Shown here piece by piece: positions 1 to 11,579 of a DNA stretch of 64,000 nt. Made by a program: the position numbers and the translations under genes. Within the stretch, counting starts at the first letter, position 1. Each line of letters opens with the position of its first letter. Source of the stretch: Flammula alnicola (Eukaryota > Basidiomycota > Agaricomycetes > Agaricales > Strophariaceae). The stretch is taken from NCBI GenBank assembly GCA_015499995.1, contig JADNRV010000019.1:62001-126000 (forward strand), given 5' to 3'. Below the pieces are notes generated by a model. That model was not told where the DNA came from and ran no database searches. It saw only the letters and a list, made by a program, of their open reading frames with translations.

Positions 1-346
1 AAAAAAATTGGTTCCGCTAACAGCGCAAACAGTGGAGAATACAGGATGTAATTCTTACCAAGACCTTTAAGCCACATCTCTATCGGGGTCGTGTATGCCT
101 CCCCCGGAGTCGTGAAGATACCACCCTGAGTCCTATGAGAGGGGCAGTTGATCAGGACAAGGACCTCGTGAAGAACGCTGGGAAAGCAAGATGAACGCAC
201 TGGTATTCTGGTAATTCGGAGTCAAAGTCGACGCATTCCACGCCCACGAGCTCTAGACTTTCGTCTACTATCGACGCACGCAGCTGATCAATTCCCAACT
301 CAATCCCTAGGAAGAGCGATGGGCCAGTTTTCGCTATAGCAGGCAT
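1..346 (-). CDS. XKS1: D-xylulose kinase, 5' part (runs off window edge)
   Basis: FGGY-family xylulokinase phosphorylates D-xylulose to xylulose 5-phosphate, feeding the pentose phosphate pathway in the cytosol. Exon 1 (346 down to 201) starts with ATG at 346 and encodes the N-terminal sugar-kinase strand, LFLGIELGIDQLRASIVDE, followed by DFDSELPEYQ, which matches the fungal xylulokinase pattern (LFLGxDLSTQQLKA ... FDxDLPEY). A 68-bp intron (200-133, GTGCG..TAG) joins in frame to exon 2 (132-59), which reads TQGGIFTTPGEAYTTPIEMW, the expected next block. A second GT donor lies at 58. The remaining sequence to base 1 holds a short intron and the start of exon 3, whose acceptor I cannot fix. 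Only about 75 residues of a roughly 550-600 aa protein are visible. The identification rests on these two conserved blocks in the correct order. Confidence 0.8.
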
Positions 347-3300
347 GTTTTGGCGCTGGTGTGTCGTATGGTATTGGTACGGATATATTAGATGCTGGTA
401 TCTTCGACGTGGTATTCAAGTAAGTGATGGGTGTATTGTATTCCGGAGATCCTTTTGTGTTCGTCGGTGTCTGGAACCCGGCCTCGTAGGGTATTATGCT
501 GCTGAGCTGAGCTTGATAGACGAAAAGGAACGTGAGGTGGCAAGTCTAGTGGGAGGAAAGCAAAATGGTGAAGTTTCTGAAAAGAATCGTGGGTCCCTCG
601 TCGTCCGTGGCGGTCGAGTGTCGGTCTTTGGGTCGTGAGCTGGTGGAAGAAGAAGGAGATGTCAAGGCTGGAAAGAAGGAAAAGATGGAAATGTCCTCGT
701 TCTCAGGCCCTTCGCGTCTCCAAGTGTTTGTCTGCTGTCCATCAAGGCTGCTCAATTATGTAAGCTCTGTTTCACCTATTCCGTTTCTATCTTCTCACGC
801 TGTCTTTCACTTTCTCTAGCTTTGACTCCAGAGGCCTCGCGAAATTCTAGAGAGCATGCCCTTGTGTCTTTTTCTTGAAAAAATCTCTAGGGCATGCAAG
901 TCCTATCTGATATGTCTCGCAATTATGTCCGATGGTCTGAGGCACATGTCCAGTAGAAGCTCATTGATTTCTGATAGTACCTCGCACAATTGTTATGCCC
1001 GCGACATGGCGTGTGTCCCCCTGCGTCCAATTCCACCTTCTTTGCGACCCCTTTGATCCAGCCGTTTTTTAGGCGCAAACCGCTGCACTCTTGCGACGTG
1101 TCAGTTGGCGACTAGCTGATTCGTAACGATGGACGGCATCGGTCCATGCAAAATACCCCTCGAGGCCCTCGGCCATTTCAATTTTTGACAACCGTTAAAA
1201 TAGACGACCGGAGTGTTAACGGTGCTGTTGCAAAGATCCTCGATATCGACTCTTATTCAAAAACACGTACTTATCGCAGCCTACAACTCCTTGGGGTTTC
1301 GGACTTGTACGAGTGAATTTGTGAATCATGACTTTCAAGCCAATAAATTCTAAATTTAGGTACCCAACGTATTCTCACCCGGCGCTCAAACAAGTACATA
1401 TATACGCAGAAAGCATCGGCGGACGAGACTCGCGAAGAACTGCAATCAGGCTTGCGATTCTAGCGGTAGACCGGTCCGACCGGAATCACCGGATCACTAG
1501 CATTCCGGAATGAGAATGCAATCCGATGCAGTCATCCACTCTCAACAACGAACTCCCACCACCACTGCTCCGCAGCATTGGAAATGTCCACCGCCTTCCA
1601 GATTTTTGGATATTTTATCAGCAGACTTGGAAAGGTTCGTTATATTTGTATTGTCTCAGGCTGTTCGGGACGACATCAGCCTGTGCTCTCGACAGTAACT
1701 CACCTCTTTTGCGGCTAGCTGGGATCATGGGGTACTACCTCTTATCTTTCGGGGGGACTCTATATATTTCTCGTGAGACGATTAGCATATGCGGTGAGCT
1801 ACATCCTACGTGATAGCATCTTCTCGACTGAAAGAGGGGCGCATATATTCCAAAAATCTCTAGCAAACAGCTGGTGTCGTACCGCGTCTTCGGGTCAATT
1901 GTATTAGGTTCCTTCTGGCTTGTCTCTTGACCAACCGATACCGGTGTGACTACAACTCACATTCTATCTCCCCGATTTCTTTGCTTAATGCATATTTTTA
2001 AACGATTTTGGTCGATATATGCGCTATATACGATGAATATACCCAACCTCGACGTTCTCAGTCCGACTTGCTGCCCTGTGAGCACTAATCGCCGTGAGCA
2101 CCTAATTCTACTATTATATTTCCACATTAACGACAATTTACTCTTCGTTGCCAACGGCCTCGTCGATTTTTCCCCTGAGAGTTTCCGGAATCCCAAGACA
2201 CCTTGAGGACAACCATACTATATCAAGTAAGCCTCGTCTGAGTCCGAGATTGGAGCCGCCGGTTTAACATTTGTTTTTTCTTCCTCTACAATCCTTGTTT
2301 ATGCGCATATATGTTGGAAATTAGTGCCTCCCATGGCCAACAGACGATAGCTGACGCCAATTAGAGGCGTTCAGGGCCTGTATATGCCGTCTGGGTGACA
2401 TTGCGTCCTGCTCCTCATATATATGCGCGTAAAATTATTTATTCTTGGATTTATGACTCTAACAACTGTGGGCTAGATGAAGAAGAGATGCGTGCTTCAA
2501 TGTGTCATACGAAGAACTTGCATATGCTTGGGTATCCCACAGAAGGTAGGCATATACAAGTAAGTCCCTCGAGCATCATCTCTTCGATCATGGCAATCGT
2601 TTCTCCTTCGTCATGAACACAAAGGTCAGTGTTTTTACTGAGCGATATGTATAATGTCTCTCAGGGATACCGCCGGGGCTTGTTTCTGGCTCAACTCTCT
2701 GTCTGGGCTGTCACTTCTTCGTTCCTAGTCCAGGGTTTCCAATGGGCATAAAAAGGTCTCAATCTTCGACTACGCCAAGCTTTATCTAGTGCTCTACAAT
2801 TACTCAACATTCTGGTTGGAATCGACGTACAATGTCCCATGGGGAATGGCTTATTTCAAGCTATTCTTTACCTTGCCACCCAGGGGAGTTCTTAGATTCC
2901 TAGCCTCGGGACTTCTGATCGCTGTCAACATTCTTCCACTAAGATTTTACATGCCCCTTTAGCTATGGGAGAGCTAACTCGAACGAGTCCGAATTTTATG
3001 GTGTGGTACGATTCTAGATTAATGTTTGCGTTTGCGCGGAAGTGTCGTCCCATTACAGGGCATTCGCGGATCTGCGTATGTGGGAATTCCCAGGCGCGCT
3101 CTACTCGCATTGGCACATTGTCGCTAGATCGGACTCGGATAGAATTGGTGCTATTGGTTTCCTTTATGCTCGGTTTCTACTACTGTTTGGCGCGTTTCAA
3201 CCCTGACGTCAATGGTGCCCGGCTTGATTCTCTCTGACATTGTCCGTCGTATTATGCATAACCCCGGGCTTCTTTATTTCTGCAACAAGGTAATTGGGAC

Positions 3301-3944
3301 CTTACCTGCTTAAGTGATGTGGGATACGCTGTCAGTGATACCAAGAGCGCGCACTTCCACTATGCGCGCACTTTGGACAGAAGCGACCTCTGAACACGCC
3401 ACTTGTACTCTCTAGATTCGGTCGTTGGCCGTCATTTTCGCTTTATGAACCCGCTTATAGTTGATAACCGGCCGCCGTGGACAAATTGGTGAATACTAGT
3501 GAATACTTTACCAATGCCCAAAGCGGTGACTAGTCCTTGTATGAGGAAGGAAGGGACGGATTCGAAAATTTATCTCGTATCGAGGATTTTTTTTCTTTTT
3601 AATGTCTTCTTCCTCATACCAGGCTCAGTCACCAATGCATCAGAGCTAACAATTTGTGGGTCAACGACTGTTAAACTGGGCAAATCTAGAGCAGAAGTGC
3701 TCTCGGCATCGTGTTCGCGGGGAATTGGTCAGTATGAAGACGTGTCTCTCTCCATACTTCAAGAAGCACGGTTTCCTTCCCGAGACTGCCTTCGACGGTC
3801 ACAACACCTCATTTCTTTGGAGTCAAACGTGACACTATTTCGATAAGACCCCTGATGCTATCGTAAAACTGTCTTGTATAAAGCAGCATGACACCATGCA
3901 CAATTCAGAAACTCACCCGCCCTTCCTGCCTTTTCGTACGCAAG
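347..3944. other. Long stretch with no confident gene
   Basis: The first few hundred bases must contain the xylulokinase promoter. After that I find only short, overlapping open frames in all six frames with no family motif and no convincing splice chain. One frame around 2740-2960 stays open and is rich in aromatic and hydrophobic residues, which could be a remnant of a membrane protein gene, but it is interrupted on both sides. No tRNA, LTR or clear inverted repeat was recognised. Degenerated sequence is the best description. Confidence 0.4.
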
Positions 3945-4713
3945 ATGTTGATTATCAAAATTCCCTTGCTTGTCATCAATGCATATGTGTCTAATAAATC
4001 CATGACGCCTCCAACGCCTCCTCCCGCACCGAACGAATTTGTCAAGGCGAGAGAAAAGATGTGTACGACCTTCTGGAAATATGCAATGATGGTAGAAAAC
4101 GTGCGTTAGGACTGTTTTGCGCCCAAAGATCTCGTCTGACCTTGCGCGTTGACAGATGATACACAGTACCTTGTGCTTGGCGGAATGCGCTATAATCCTG
4201 GCTCTCCGCTATCAATCGCACGACGCATCACAAGCGATCTTGTCGCTGTTCAAATTATCCAGCGACGGAACTATGGCGCCCCTTGATCTTCAGTTCACTT
4301 CGATGTTCTTCATCGGCAGCATCCTTTCCATCGGCGGCGCACTCATCCGCTTATACTGTTTCAACGAGCTTGGGCGCCACTTTACGTTCGACTTTTGCAT
4401 CCGCAAGGACCACAAGCTCATCACCACCGGGCCCTACGCATACGTTCGACACCCGAGCTATACCGGATTGATCATGAACATCCTCGGGTTGTCATTGTGC
4501 CACTTGACACATGGCTCACTACTTGTTGAGTGCGGGCCCAGGATGTACGTCAAGAAAGTAATGAGAGTTTGGTTCTTGGTTCAAGTGCTGCGATGCTTCT
4601 TCTGCGTTGCGAGGTCTAGAGAGGAGGATCACGGTCTGAGGAAGCTGTTTGGAAAGCAATGGGACGCTTGGGCGGTGAAGGTTAGATATAGGGTTATACC
4701 TGGCATTTTCTGA
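3945..4713 (+). CDS. STE14: Protein-S-isoprenylcysteine O-methyltransferase (ICMT family)
   Basis: Membrane enzyme of the ER that methylates the C-terminal prenylated cysteine of CaaX proteins and farnesylated pheromones using S-adenosylmethionine. Two exons: 3945-4100 and 4156-4713, with a 55-bp intron (GTGCGT..GACAG) at phase 0, giving 237 aa. An upstream in-frame ATG at 3888 is possible, but MLIIKIPLLVINAY at 3945 begins directly with the first hydrophobic segment, so 3945 is preferred. Further membrane segments lie at about residues 53-66 and 82-110. The SAM/isoprenylcysteine-binding C-terminal half is clear: ELGRHFTFDF, then ITTGPYAYVRHPSYTG, then REEDHGLRKLFG and a terminal WAVKVRYRVIPGIF. 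Length is typical of the family (about 230-250 aa). Agaricomycetes often have several copies, so this may be a paralogue rather than the sole STE14 orthologue. Confidence 0.88.
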
Positions 4714-5843
4714 TTTTTTTCGCATCCTTTTGGTACCGTGAGGACTCGCTTAAATATTGACTCAAAATTGACTTATCGATAAAGCTCGCTGTAGACTACG
4801 TTTTACGTTCACGTCATTTGCTAGATTAACGCATCCTCGTAGTAGACAACAGCTAAGAAAAGTTTAAATCACATCACTACTCAATAACTACTGTACCTTG
4901 ACTGTAGTTTTAACGTCATATCAAACGCGAGATGTTTAAGTGGGAATGGGACCTATAATGATGGATGCCGACTCGAGCTCAACATTTGCCCGACTGTGAA
5001 TCAAGCTTAAGGCAGCAGAGCACTTCTGGCTTCTCATTGGTAGTCGAAGTTCCCACGTCATTTTTTCCTCCGCTGACATGTTTGTTGCGTTCAAATCCAT
5101 GTCTTGTCTAAGTTGTCTTCCAGCCGTGACTGTCTTCTCATCATTCTCCTCGATGGCGTTCAAATAAGCAATAACGAATGGAACCTCTCAGGTCATATAT
5201 GCCGACGCTGTACTTACTATCCGACGCATGGCTGTGAAACAGAGGCGTGCAATTGGAAACTCACGCAAGCAGTGGCGTTCATTAATGAGGCAAGTTACAT
5301 CCTACATGTCATTAAATTTCGTATTCGCAAAATAAATCTGAAGACCGACTTTTATTGTCCAGGATCTGAAAAACCATGCAAGAATTAGCTCTCCCGACTC
5401 AGATTTAGTTATGCATGATCCATCTGATTCGTGAGCTTCTTTCCACCTCGACTGAACGGCGAAGCCAAAGGCCAACTCGAGGAGGGTTTTGCTGAATTTC
5501 TAATGTGGACCTGGTCGACGAGAAACATTCCGGCCATATTTCTTTGATAACAAAGGTCATATGCATCTCTCGTAATCCAGTTCTTGGAATTTCAAGAGCA
5601 CTGTCCTGAAGAAGTCCTCTCGATTAAGAGCTATCTCGGACTTGAAAAAAATTAATTTGAGTCATGCGATGCGGCGTTGGCTTCTAGATTCGCTGGAAAT
5701 GACATAAAGGGTGCATTCGTGCCATTAAAAAGGTACTCCCCTTTAGCGCTTCGTCATTTCTTTTCTCCCCTCCCCCTCCCCCCAAGTGCCTTTGTTCTCC
5801 GCTCGTCAATCTCTCCCCGCGCTTACATCGCTCAACGCCTACA
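4714..5843. other. Intergenic region
   Basis: No gene recognised. It contains the 3' flank of the ICMT gene and the upstream region of the lectin gene. Just before the lectin ATG there is a pyrimidine-rich tract (about 5755-5785, C/T runs), common upstream of highly expressed fungal genes. Small open frames here lack motifs. Confidence 0.5.
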
Positions 5844-6520
5844 ATGACTGCCCAGGTGAACTCCGGATCGACGTATGTTATCACCAATGTAAAAGCGGGT
5901 ACGGCAATGGATCTGTCAGCAGGGGACAATACTTCCGGTAGGTGTCCTGATCATTGCCATGGGAGAGGTAACACAAAGATTTCTGACATATCTGCAGTTA
6001 TCGGGTGGCCTGTTCACGGTGCAGCGAACCAACAGGTGAGCGGCTAGCGTTTTACAGTGACGCTTGTAATGAACGCTGACCACTCTGACATCAGTGGACG
6101 ATGAACTGGACAGGAAAGGCCTGGACGTTCAAATCGGGCTCAACTGGACAATACCTGAGCATCGTTGGCTCTCCTGCTGATGGCACCCGCGTTGTGGCCG
6201 CCGCCGAGTCTTTCGAATGGCACATCTGGCGCGCGGATAGTGACACGAATACGTTCAGGTACTTACTCTAAAGGGAACTGGGTATTAAAGGATTCAGTCA
6301 CTGATATTTGCTTGCGACCGTTCTAGAATCTTCGTCCCCTTTACTCATCAGAACCTCGACCTTTACGCGGGCGGTAACACAACTCCTGGAACTCCTATTA
6401 CGCTCTGGTACACCTGGAACGGTCTTCATCAGACTTGGAAGTTCACGCACGGTATGAATTTATGTAACAGTAGCCTTTTGGTGTCCTAATTTTGCTTTAT
6501 TGTAAACCTTTGCAGTCTAA
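5844..6520 (+). CDS. Ricin-B-like (beta-trefoil) lectin, 141 aa
   Basis: Small cytosolic-type carbohydrate-binding protein of the fungal ricin-B-like lectin family. Members bind galactosides or related glycans, and several act in defence against fungus-feeding animals; the ligand here cannot be read from sequence. Five exons join in frame: 5844-5937, 5998-6035, 6095-6258, 6327-6451 and 6516-6520, totalling 426 nt. The last exon supplies only the final bases and the stop. The N-terminus lacks a signal peptide and reads SGSTYVITNVKAGTAMDLS, the usual first beta-trefoil strand. QxW-type motifs occur as NQQW (across the second intron) and HQTW near the C-terminus, with LDLYAGGNTTPGTPITLW in the last repeat. 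Length matches single-trefoil mushroom lectins (about 140-150 aa). No catalytic domain is attached, so there is no evidence for an enzymatic toxin. Confidence 0.85.
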
Positions 6521-7574
6521 CGCGACTGTAAGCCACGGAGATCCGACAGAGACTTTCAATCTACATCAGGCTTCATTCAGATAAAACTTTATTTCATTCA
6601 CCTTCCATATCTGTACTTTGCGACGTTGTTGTAGTCTACCACACTTTTCTACTGTCACTCTCTCCGCTTTCCTTTGATTTGCGAATTCAGACGAACTAAG
6701 ACCTAGACTGTTTGCGGTGGTGTTGATCGTCTGAATGAGCATTTTGGTTTCTCGCCCAGATACATTACAAAGGGGTTTCCTCCCGCACGCAAGCCTGCAA
6801 TGTGACGATCAACAATAAAGTCTGGAGTAGAAGTTTTATTCGTTGGGTCCATCCAACGTTCAAGCTCTCATTTCACCTAAACAAGGCTCGAGCAATCAGG
6901 TGTATAACCATGGAATGCTCTCGCTCTTCCCTTCCAAGTTCACGAGTAACACTGAATCGCACAGTGCTACTTCCCTCGTAGAGACGGATGGGTATTCTGA
7001 AAGCCAACGAGAGGACGATGCTGGGTAGAGTTTCATGCGCCAGCTGATTATAACGGTTTGGCTTATTCAACTATACTGCAGGCTACATTGGGGAGTAGTC
7101 TAGCTAACTGTACGCCGCAGTGGTCAGAACGCGATGAATCAGTATTAAGACGATAGCCATTACTCACAAGAAAACCAGAACATTCCGAGAAGATTTCCAA
7201 CGACACGCACTTAAAATATGCAGACAATGTTACGTATCGCGAGCACTGCCACGAACGACAGGAATGAATTATTCGTCCCGACCCCTGCGCCATGAAAACT
7301 TTCGCATGGCACGAAATGGAAGAGTGGTAGTCCACAAGCCAGGGAAAGCCCTGAATTACAAGAAAAGACTTGAAACCAGGATTCGTTCTCTCATCGCTCC
7401 GTTACTCTCAAAGTCGTATTCTGAGCGACTTGAGAATGCAGCACGTTTGCTGCTTCGATGTTGGTAAGGAGGAAGAAAACGGCGGCGGAAAATTTCTTGG
7501 AGGCAATCACTTTCGGACCAATTATTCTTAGCTGACAAAGAAAACGAATTTAACATTAGATTCATCCATAATTG
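6521..7574. other. Intergenic region before the transposon
   Basis: About 1 kb between the lectin stop and the left end of the KDZ-type element. Short open frames on both strands overlap each other and carry no motif. Nothing else was recognised. Confidence 0.5.
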
Positions 7575-7625
7575 GCCTATTTGATACGAGGGCATCTGAT
7601 CCATTGGAATGAAAAGCGCCGGACT

Positions 7626-7659
7626 GTCCGCCGAACCGTCCGCGGACAGTTCGGCGGAC
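7626..7659. repeat. Left terminal palindromic module of the element
   Basis: A near-perfect palindrome: GTCCGCCGAAC (7626-7636), a GC-rich centre that is itself palindromic (TCCGCGGA), then AGTTCGGCGGAC (7648-7659). The same 12-bp unit is repeated at the other end of the element (17186-17216). Such short repeated units near transposon ends are typical transposase-binding sites; that role is inferred. Confidence 0.75.
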
Positions 7660-7835
7660 GGTTGCCTTTTTTGGGTAACTAGGCGTGACAAGGTTCTAGG
7701 TCACCACTGCCGCCATGTGCGCTCAACGTTCAACATTCATGACGAGAACAATAAGGCGCGCGCTGTGCGCGATGGCAGCGGACCTATATAGTCTTGTACA
7801 TCGTTCTTTTTGTCTCAAATTCCATTCCCACATCC

Positions 7836-10112
7836 ATGTCTGCTAAAATCAGTGTTTCAACTCTCATTTCCGCCCTCGCTGCCTACCCAGAGGCTGAGAA
7901 GCACCTTGATATTGACGGCTGCTTCAAGTTCATCGAGCTGATACAGCTCCTCAAGCCGACTCTTTCTCTCTATCAACCCCCAGGTACTGCGGAATATCTC
8001 CCCCTTGCACGCCTACCAATCAATATTCTTGATTTCTTCAAGAAGTGCCTTAATATCGAGCATGAGAGCGCAAAGATTATCTGGGAAGCACTCTGTCCAA
8101 TCGCATGGGATCTTGGGGTCCCTTCAGGAGACATGCAGGCTTTCGGTCGACGATATCTTCAATTTTTTCTTGATCATGGCGGCGCCCTTGGACTAGGTGA
8201 GTACAGCTGTGTTACTTGATTGTTGATCTATCGACTTATCTACTTCGGTCAGCATTCTATAACTTTATGCCTCCCGTCCGGACCTGCCTCGATCCTGGTT
8301 GTAATTCAAAAAGTCGAACAGCAAAAGCAGCTGGTGTTCCATACTCTCGTGAACTAGCAGAGGAGTTGGTTCTTCCGGTATCCGTCTTCACGCAGGATTT
8401 TGGGCCTATCCCTGGTTTATCAACATCATTCTATTGTCGTGGTGAGCATTCTCTTTGCTAGCGCTATCATAGACCTTAGCAGGGGTATTATAGGTTGCAA
8501 TACCCGCTATTATGCCAACTACTATGTTAGCAAGAAGGACTCAACACGAACCTATTACCATGGACCTTTTGAGTTCATTCACACTGCTACGCATGTCTTT
8601 ATTGAAAAGCGGACACTTGATCTCTTTACTACAATGATGCTTACTTCATGGTACGTGCTGGATTTCAACCACTGAATGACTATTATACTCATATATCCCA
8701 AGGACTTCCGCCGGAAACTGTGCACGAATTTACAATGACGGGCTTGCACTTAAATCACTATCGCCTTCTCTCCCAGCCTTATTCTCAAAATCACACGTCT
8801 CACTGGATGTCGAAGATGTTTGGGATGGGGTCTCACTCCATTGGCTTCTCGAGGACGCTGAGGAGCGTGATGAAGTTCTGGAGCTTGTTCAAGATGCACC
8901 ATCCCAGGCGAAGCGCCTCCAGCCTGCACTACATGCTCGGAACCTTCGTATGGCTGGTCCTGGACAAGAAGCTTGGAGCCATGCTTGCGATCTTTGCTGT
9001 TGGATTGAAATCCGACCAAATGGAATGAAGAGTATGTCTGCTCTTTCAATTCACCCTGACCCTAGATACTGACATACTTGCTCCATTTACAGCCTACATT
9101 CGTTCAACAGTAACAGATGGAGTCACAATTGGACGTCCGACTTGCTCCGTACATGACTGTGATGTCCCACTTGAATCAGTGAAGGATCGATATTGTCCTA
9201 TTCACCATAGTGAAGATCTTCTATGTGTCGTTACCACATGCTCTGAGTACGCAGAGGAGGGCCATAGAACTTGTAAACTGCCGCTGCATCGGAACCTTGA
9301 GGACTACAACGCCGAGCAGCAGAAAGCTATGTTTCAGCTAAAACAACGTCTTGCTCGACTTCGCACGTCGCAACCTCGTGAATCCATTCCGGAAGCTGGT
9401 GATGATACTATCGGCCAGGATGAAGAGATCTTGATTGACAAAGATGGTGTTTGCGACGGCAAGCCTGAGGAGGGAAATCAGACCCTTCGTGCACGATTTG
9501 GTAGGAAACGCACACACAACGAAGAGCTATGTGTAGCGTCTTGTGGAGTTATTCTTGGACGAGCAACATTTTATGGTTCAGAAGCTCCAAATGGTGTTCG
9601 CGTTAGTGTGTTCTCCTTTCAATTGCTGTCTCTACTCACGTATATGCCTTCAGACATTTTGGAAGAAGCTCTTTCCAACCAGGAGGTCCCTACCGTCTGT
9701 TCTATGGCATGACAACAATTGTCGTATTGCTGTAATGCTCGACAAGGAAGGCGACACTTATTTTTCAACATCTGCACTTCCTGTTGATGTATTCCATTTC
9801 AAATCGAAACACAAGGCATCAGACGAGGACTGCAACAAGTTCTGCAATCCAGTCCGATGGCCTGAGCTCTGTACACCCGAAGGAACATGGCGATTCAATT
9901 CTTCGGCTGCCGAACAAGCCAATGCGTGGATTGGAGGGTATCAAGCTATTGTGCGTGAGATGCAAGCAGACCGCTACGAATTCTTCCTCGATGAGATGAT
10001 CAAGCGCAGAAATCGTAACATCATCAAGGACCTTGAGAAGAAAGGGAAGGCTCCTCACAACATACCAAGGGAAGAACTCTTACGACCAGAGACTCCAGAA
10101 TTAGTTGAGTAG
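7836..10112 (+). CDS. CxC5/CxC6 cysteine-cluster protein of KDZ-type transposon, 667 aa
   Basis: Six exons join cleanly in frame: 7836-8196, 8253-8441, 8494-8650, 8703-9031, 9093-9601 and 9654-10112 (2004 nt). The first segment (residues 1-120) is helical. The CxC5 cluster follows: MPPVRTCLDPGCNSKSR, later TSFYCRGCNTRYYANYYV, then TSAGNCARIYN. After a helical stretch and CDLCCWIEI comes the CxC6 cluster, GRPTCSVHDCDVPLES ... RYCPIHH ... CVVTTCSEYAEEGHRTC. The C-terminal part (SCGVILGRATFYGSE, WKKLFPTRRSLPSVLWHDNN, VDVFHFKSKHKASDEDC, WRFNSSAAEQANAWIGGYQA) resembles the DDE/RNase-H-fold region of KDZ-related elements, with a conserved D and E in the expected order. CxC5/CxC6 domains are named for association with KDZ transposases; transposase activity here is inferred. 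All frames are open, so the copy looks intact. Confidence 0.85.
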
Positions 10113-11579
10113 TCATCGTCATCCTTGTATTTTTATAGGCGTTCAACACGTAGAATTAGAATACATGACATAGTTCTACTTTACTTCGAGCAAGCGCGAA
10201 AAATCGATAAAATGTTGCGCCCTCCTTTGCCCTTGCATCATCATTCATGCAACAATGTTTCGAGAGGTGGAGAACTCATTAGAGGGCAGATTAGAATTGA
10301 TAACAAAGACAAGTCACCCTATAATTGCCTTGTGGGCTCTGGAAGCCTTCGCGAGTAAGAATCACGTCATGTCCACAGAGGAAAGGCTTGGGAGATCGAG
10401 GTGCCATCATGAATCTAGGAAAGAGAGATCGCGTTTATTGGTTTGATTTCTAGGTTTCTAGGTATGTGCACTTTTTAGAAAGACATGAGGAAATACAACT
10501 GACCTTGTTCAAGTCCATCTTCGTCGCACATTTGAAGAGGCGGCGCCACCTTATAAGAACAGTCACAAGTCGTTGATCATTTGTACAAGTTGAAGTAAGA
10601 TACGAGTCTGGCATTGGGCGCACGTTTGAACTTGGCAGGATGAATCTTTACCCAACGTCTCACTCTCCCTGAACCTCCACCGTTCATTAATGTTCATTCT
10701 TCAATTATACCACCCCAGATCAGGCAGAGCGTGTTCAAGCTTTCAGAGGCGCTAGCTTGAATATGACAGTCGATCCAACTTTCCATCTCCATCGTCGGTT
10801 ATCACTCCTGATCACGATTTGTCTTATCCGTGCAATCTGATGTTCGAATTTCCATCCTCTGCGCTCTCTCTCCCCGTCCCTCCGATGTTCCCTCCACATA
10901 CGTGTCAGAACTTTGAACTCGAAAATCTCTCTCTCTGTGTATGTTGTCCTGTGACGTAATCCTTCCCCTTTTTGCGATAAAAGGGTGAATTTTGGTACGT
11001 TGCAATATTAATGTCATTTCCTATATCTCCCCAGTCTGCCAGAGGCCGTGCCCTCAATGGATGCCAGAACATGAACAGAGACTGTGTCAATGAAGAAAGC
11101 CGCGCCTCGGCTACGCTACATCCCTCTACCACAGTGCTCTGGATTGTCTGCCGCCTTTTCATTTTCAACCATCATTGATTTGCAAATCCGAGTTTTTCTA
11201 CTCCTTTCTACTCTTTCATTACAATACCTTCATGTTCGTCTAGCAGTTCCTGACATATGTCTTTGTTGGGTATGCAGTCAATAACATTTCACCAAACATT
11301 TCGACTGACCTTGATTTTATTCCTTCAGATAGGCCACCCACCATCTGCGATCCCCCTTGTCGTGCTACCCAGCAGCCTCGTGAATCCCGTGCACTGTCAA
11401 TGACTCCGAAGTGCCCACGCACATCGCCCTCAATCACACCAACCCCGAGGAGAGCTTCCTATGCCAATGCGACTCAGAGCGGTTCTACTACCAGTTCTGA
11501 CTGGCCGACACCCAGACGCAGGATGCCATGCACGAGCAGTGGATCTGGAGTGCGCAGAAGTGGCAGGACAAAAATAGGT
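10113..11579. other. Interior of the element without a clear gene
   Basis: No intact gene. Around 11405-11570 one plus-strand frame is readable with a single stop (ALNHTNPEESFLCQCDSERF, then DAMHEQWIWSAQKWQDKN) and looks like decayed coding sequence of unknown family, possibly the 5' part of the pseudogene that follows. The remainder shows only short frames. Confidence 0.4.

Noticed and set aside
345..638. 97-codon plus-strand open frame overlapping the xylulokinase start
   Set aside because: No motif, unusual Cys/Trp/Arg-rich composition, and it overlaps the promoter of a confidently identified gene.
11084..11284. Plus-strand open frame that could be a separate small hydrophobic protein
   Set aside because: Lies in decayed sequence inside the transposon with no motif and no matching splice context.
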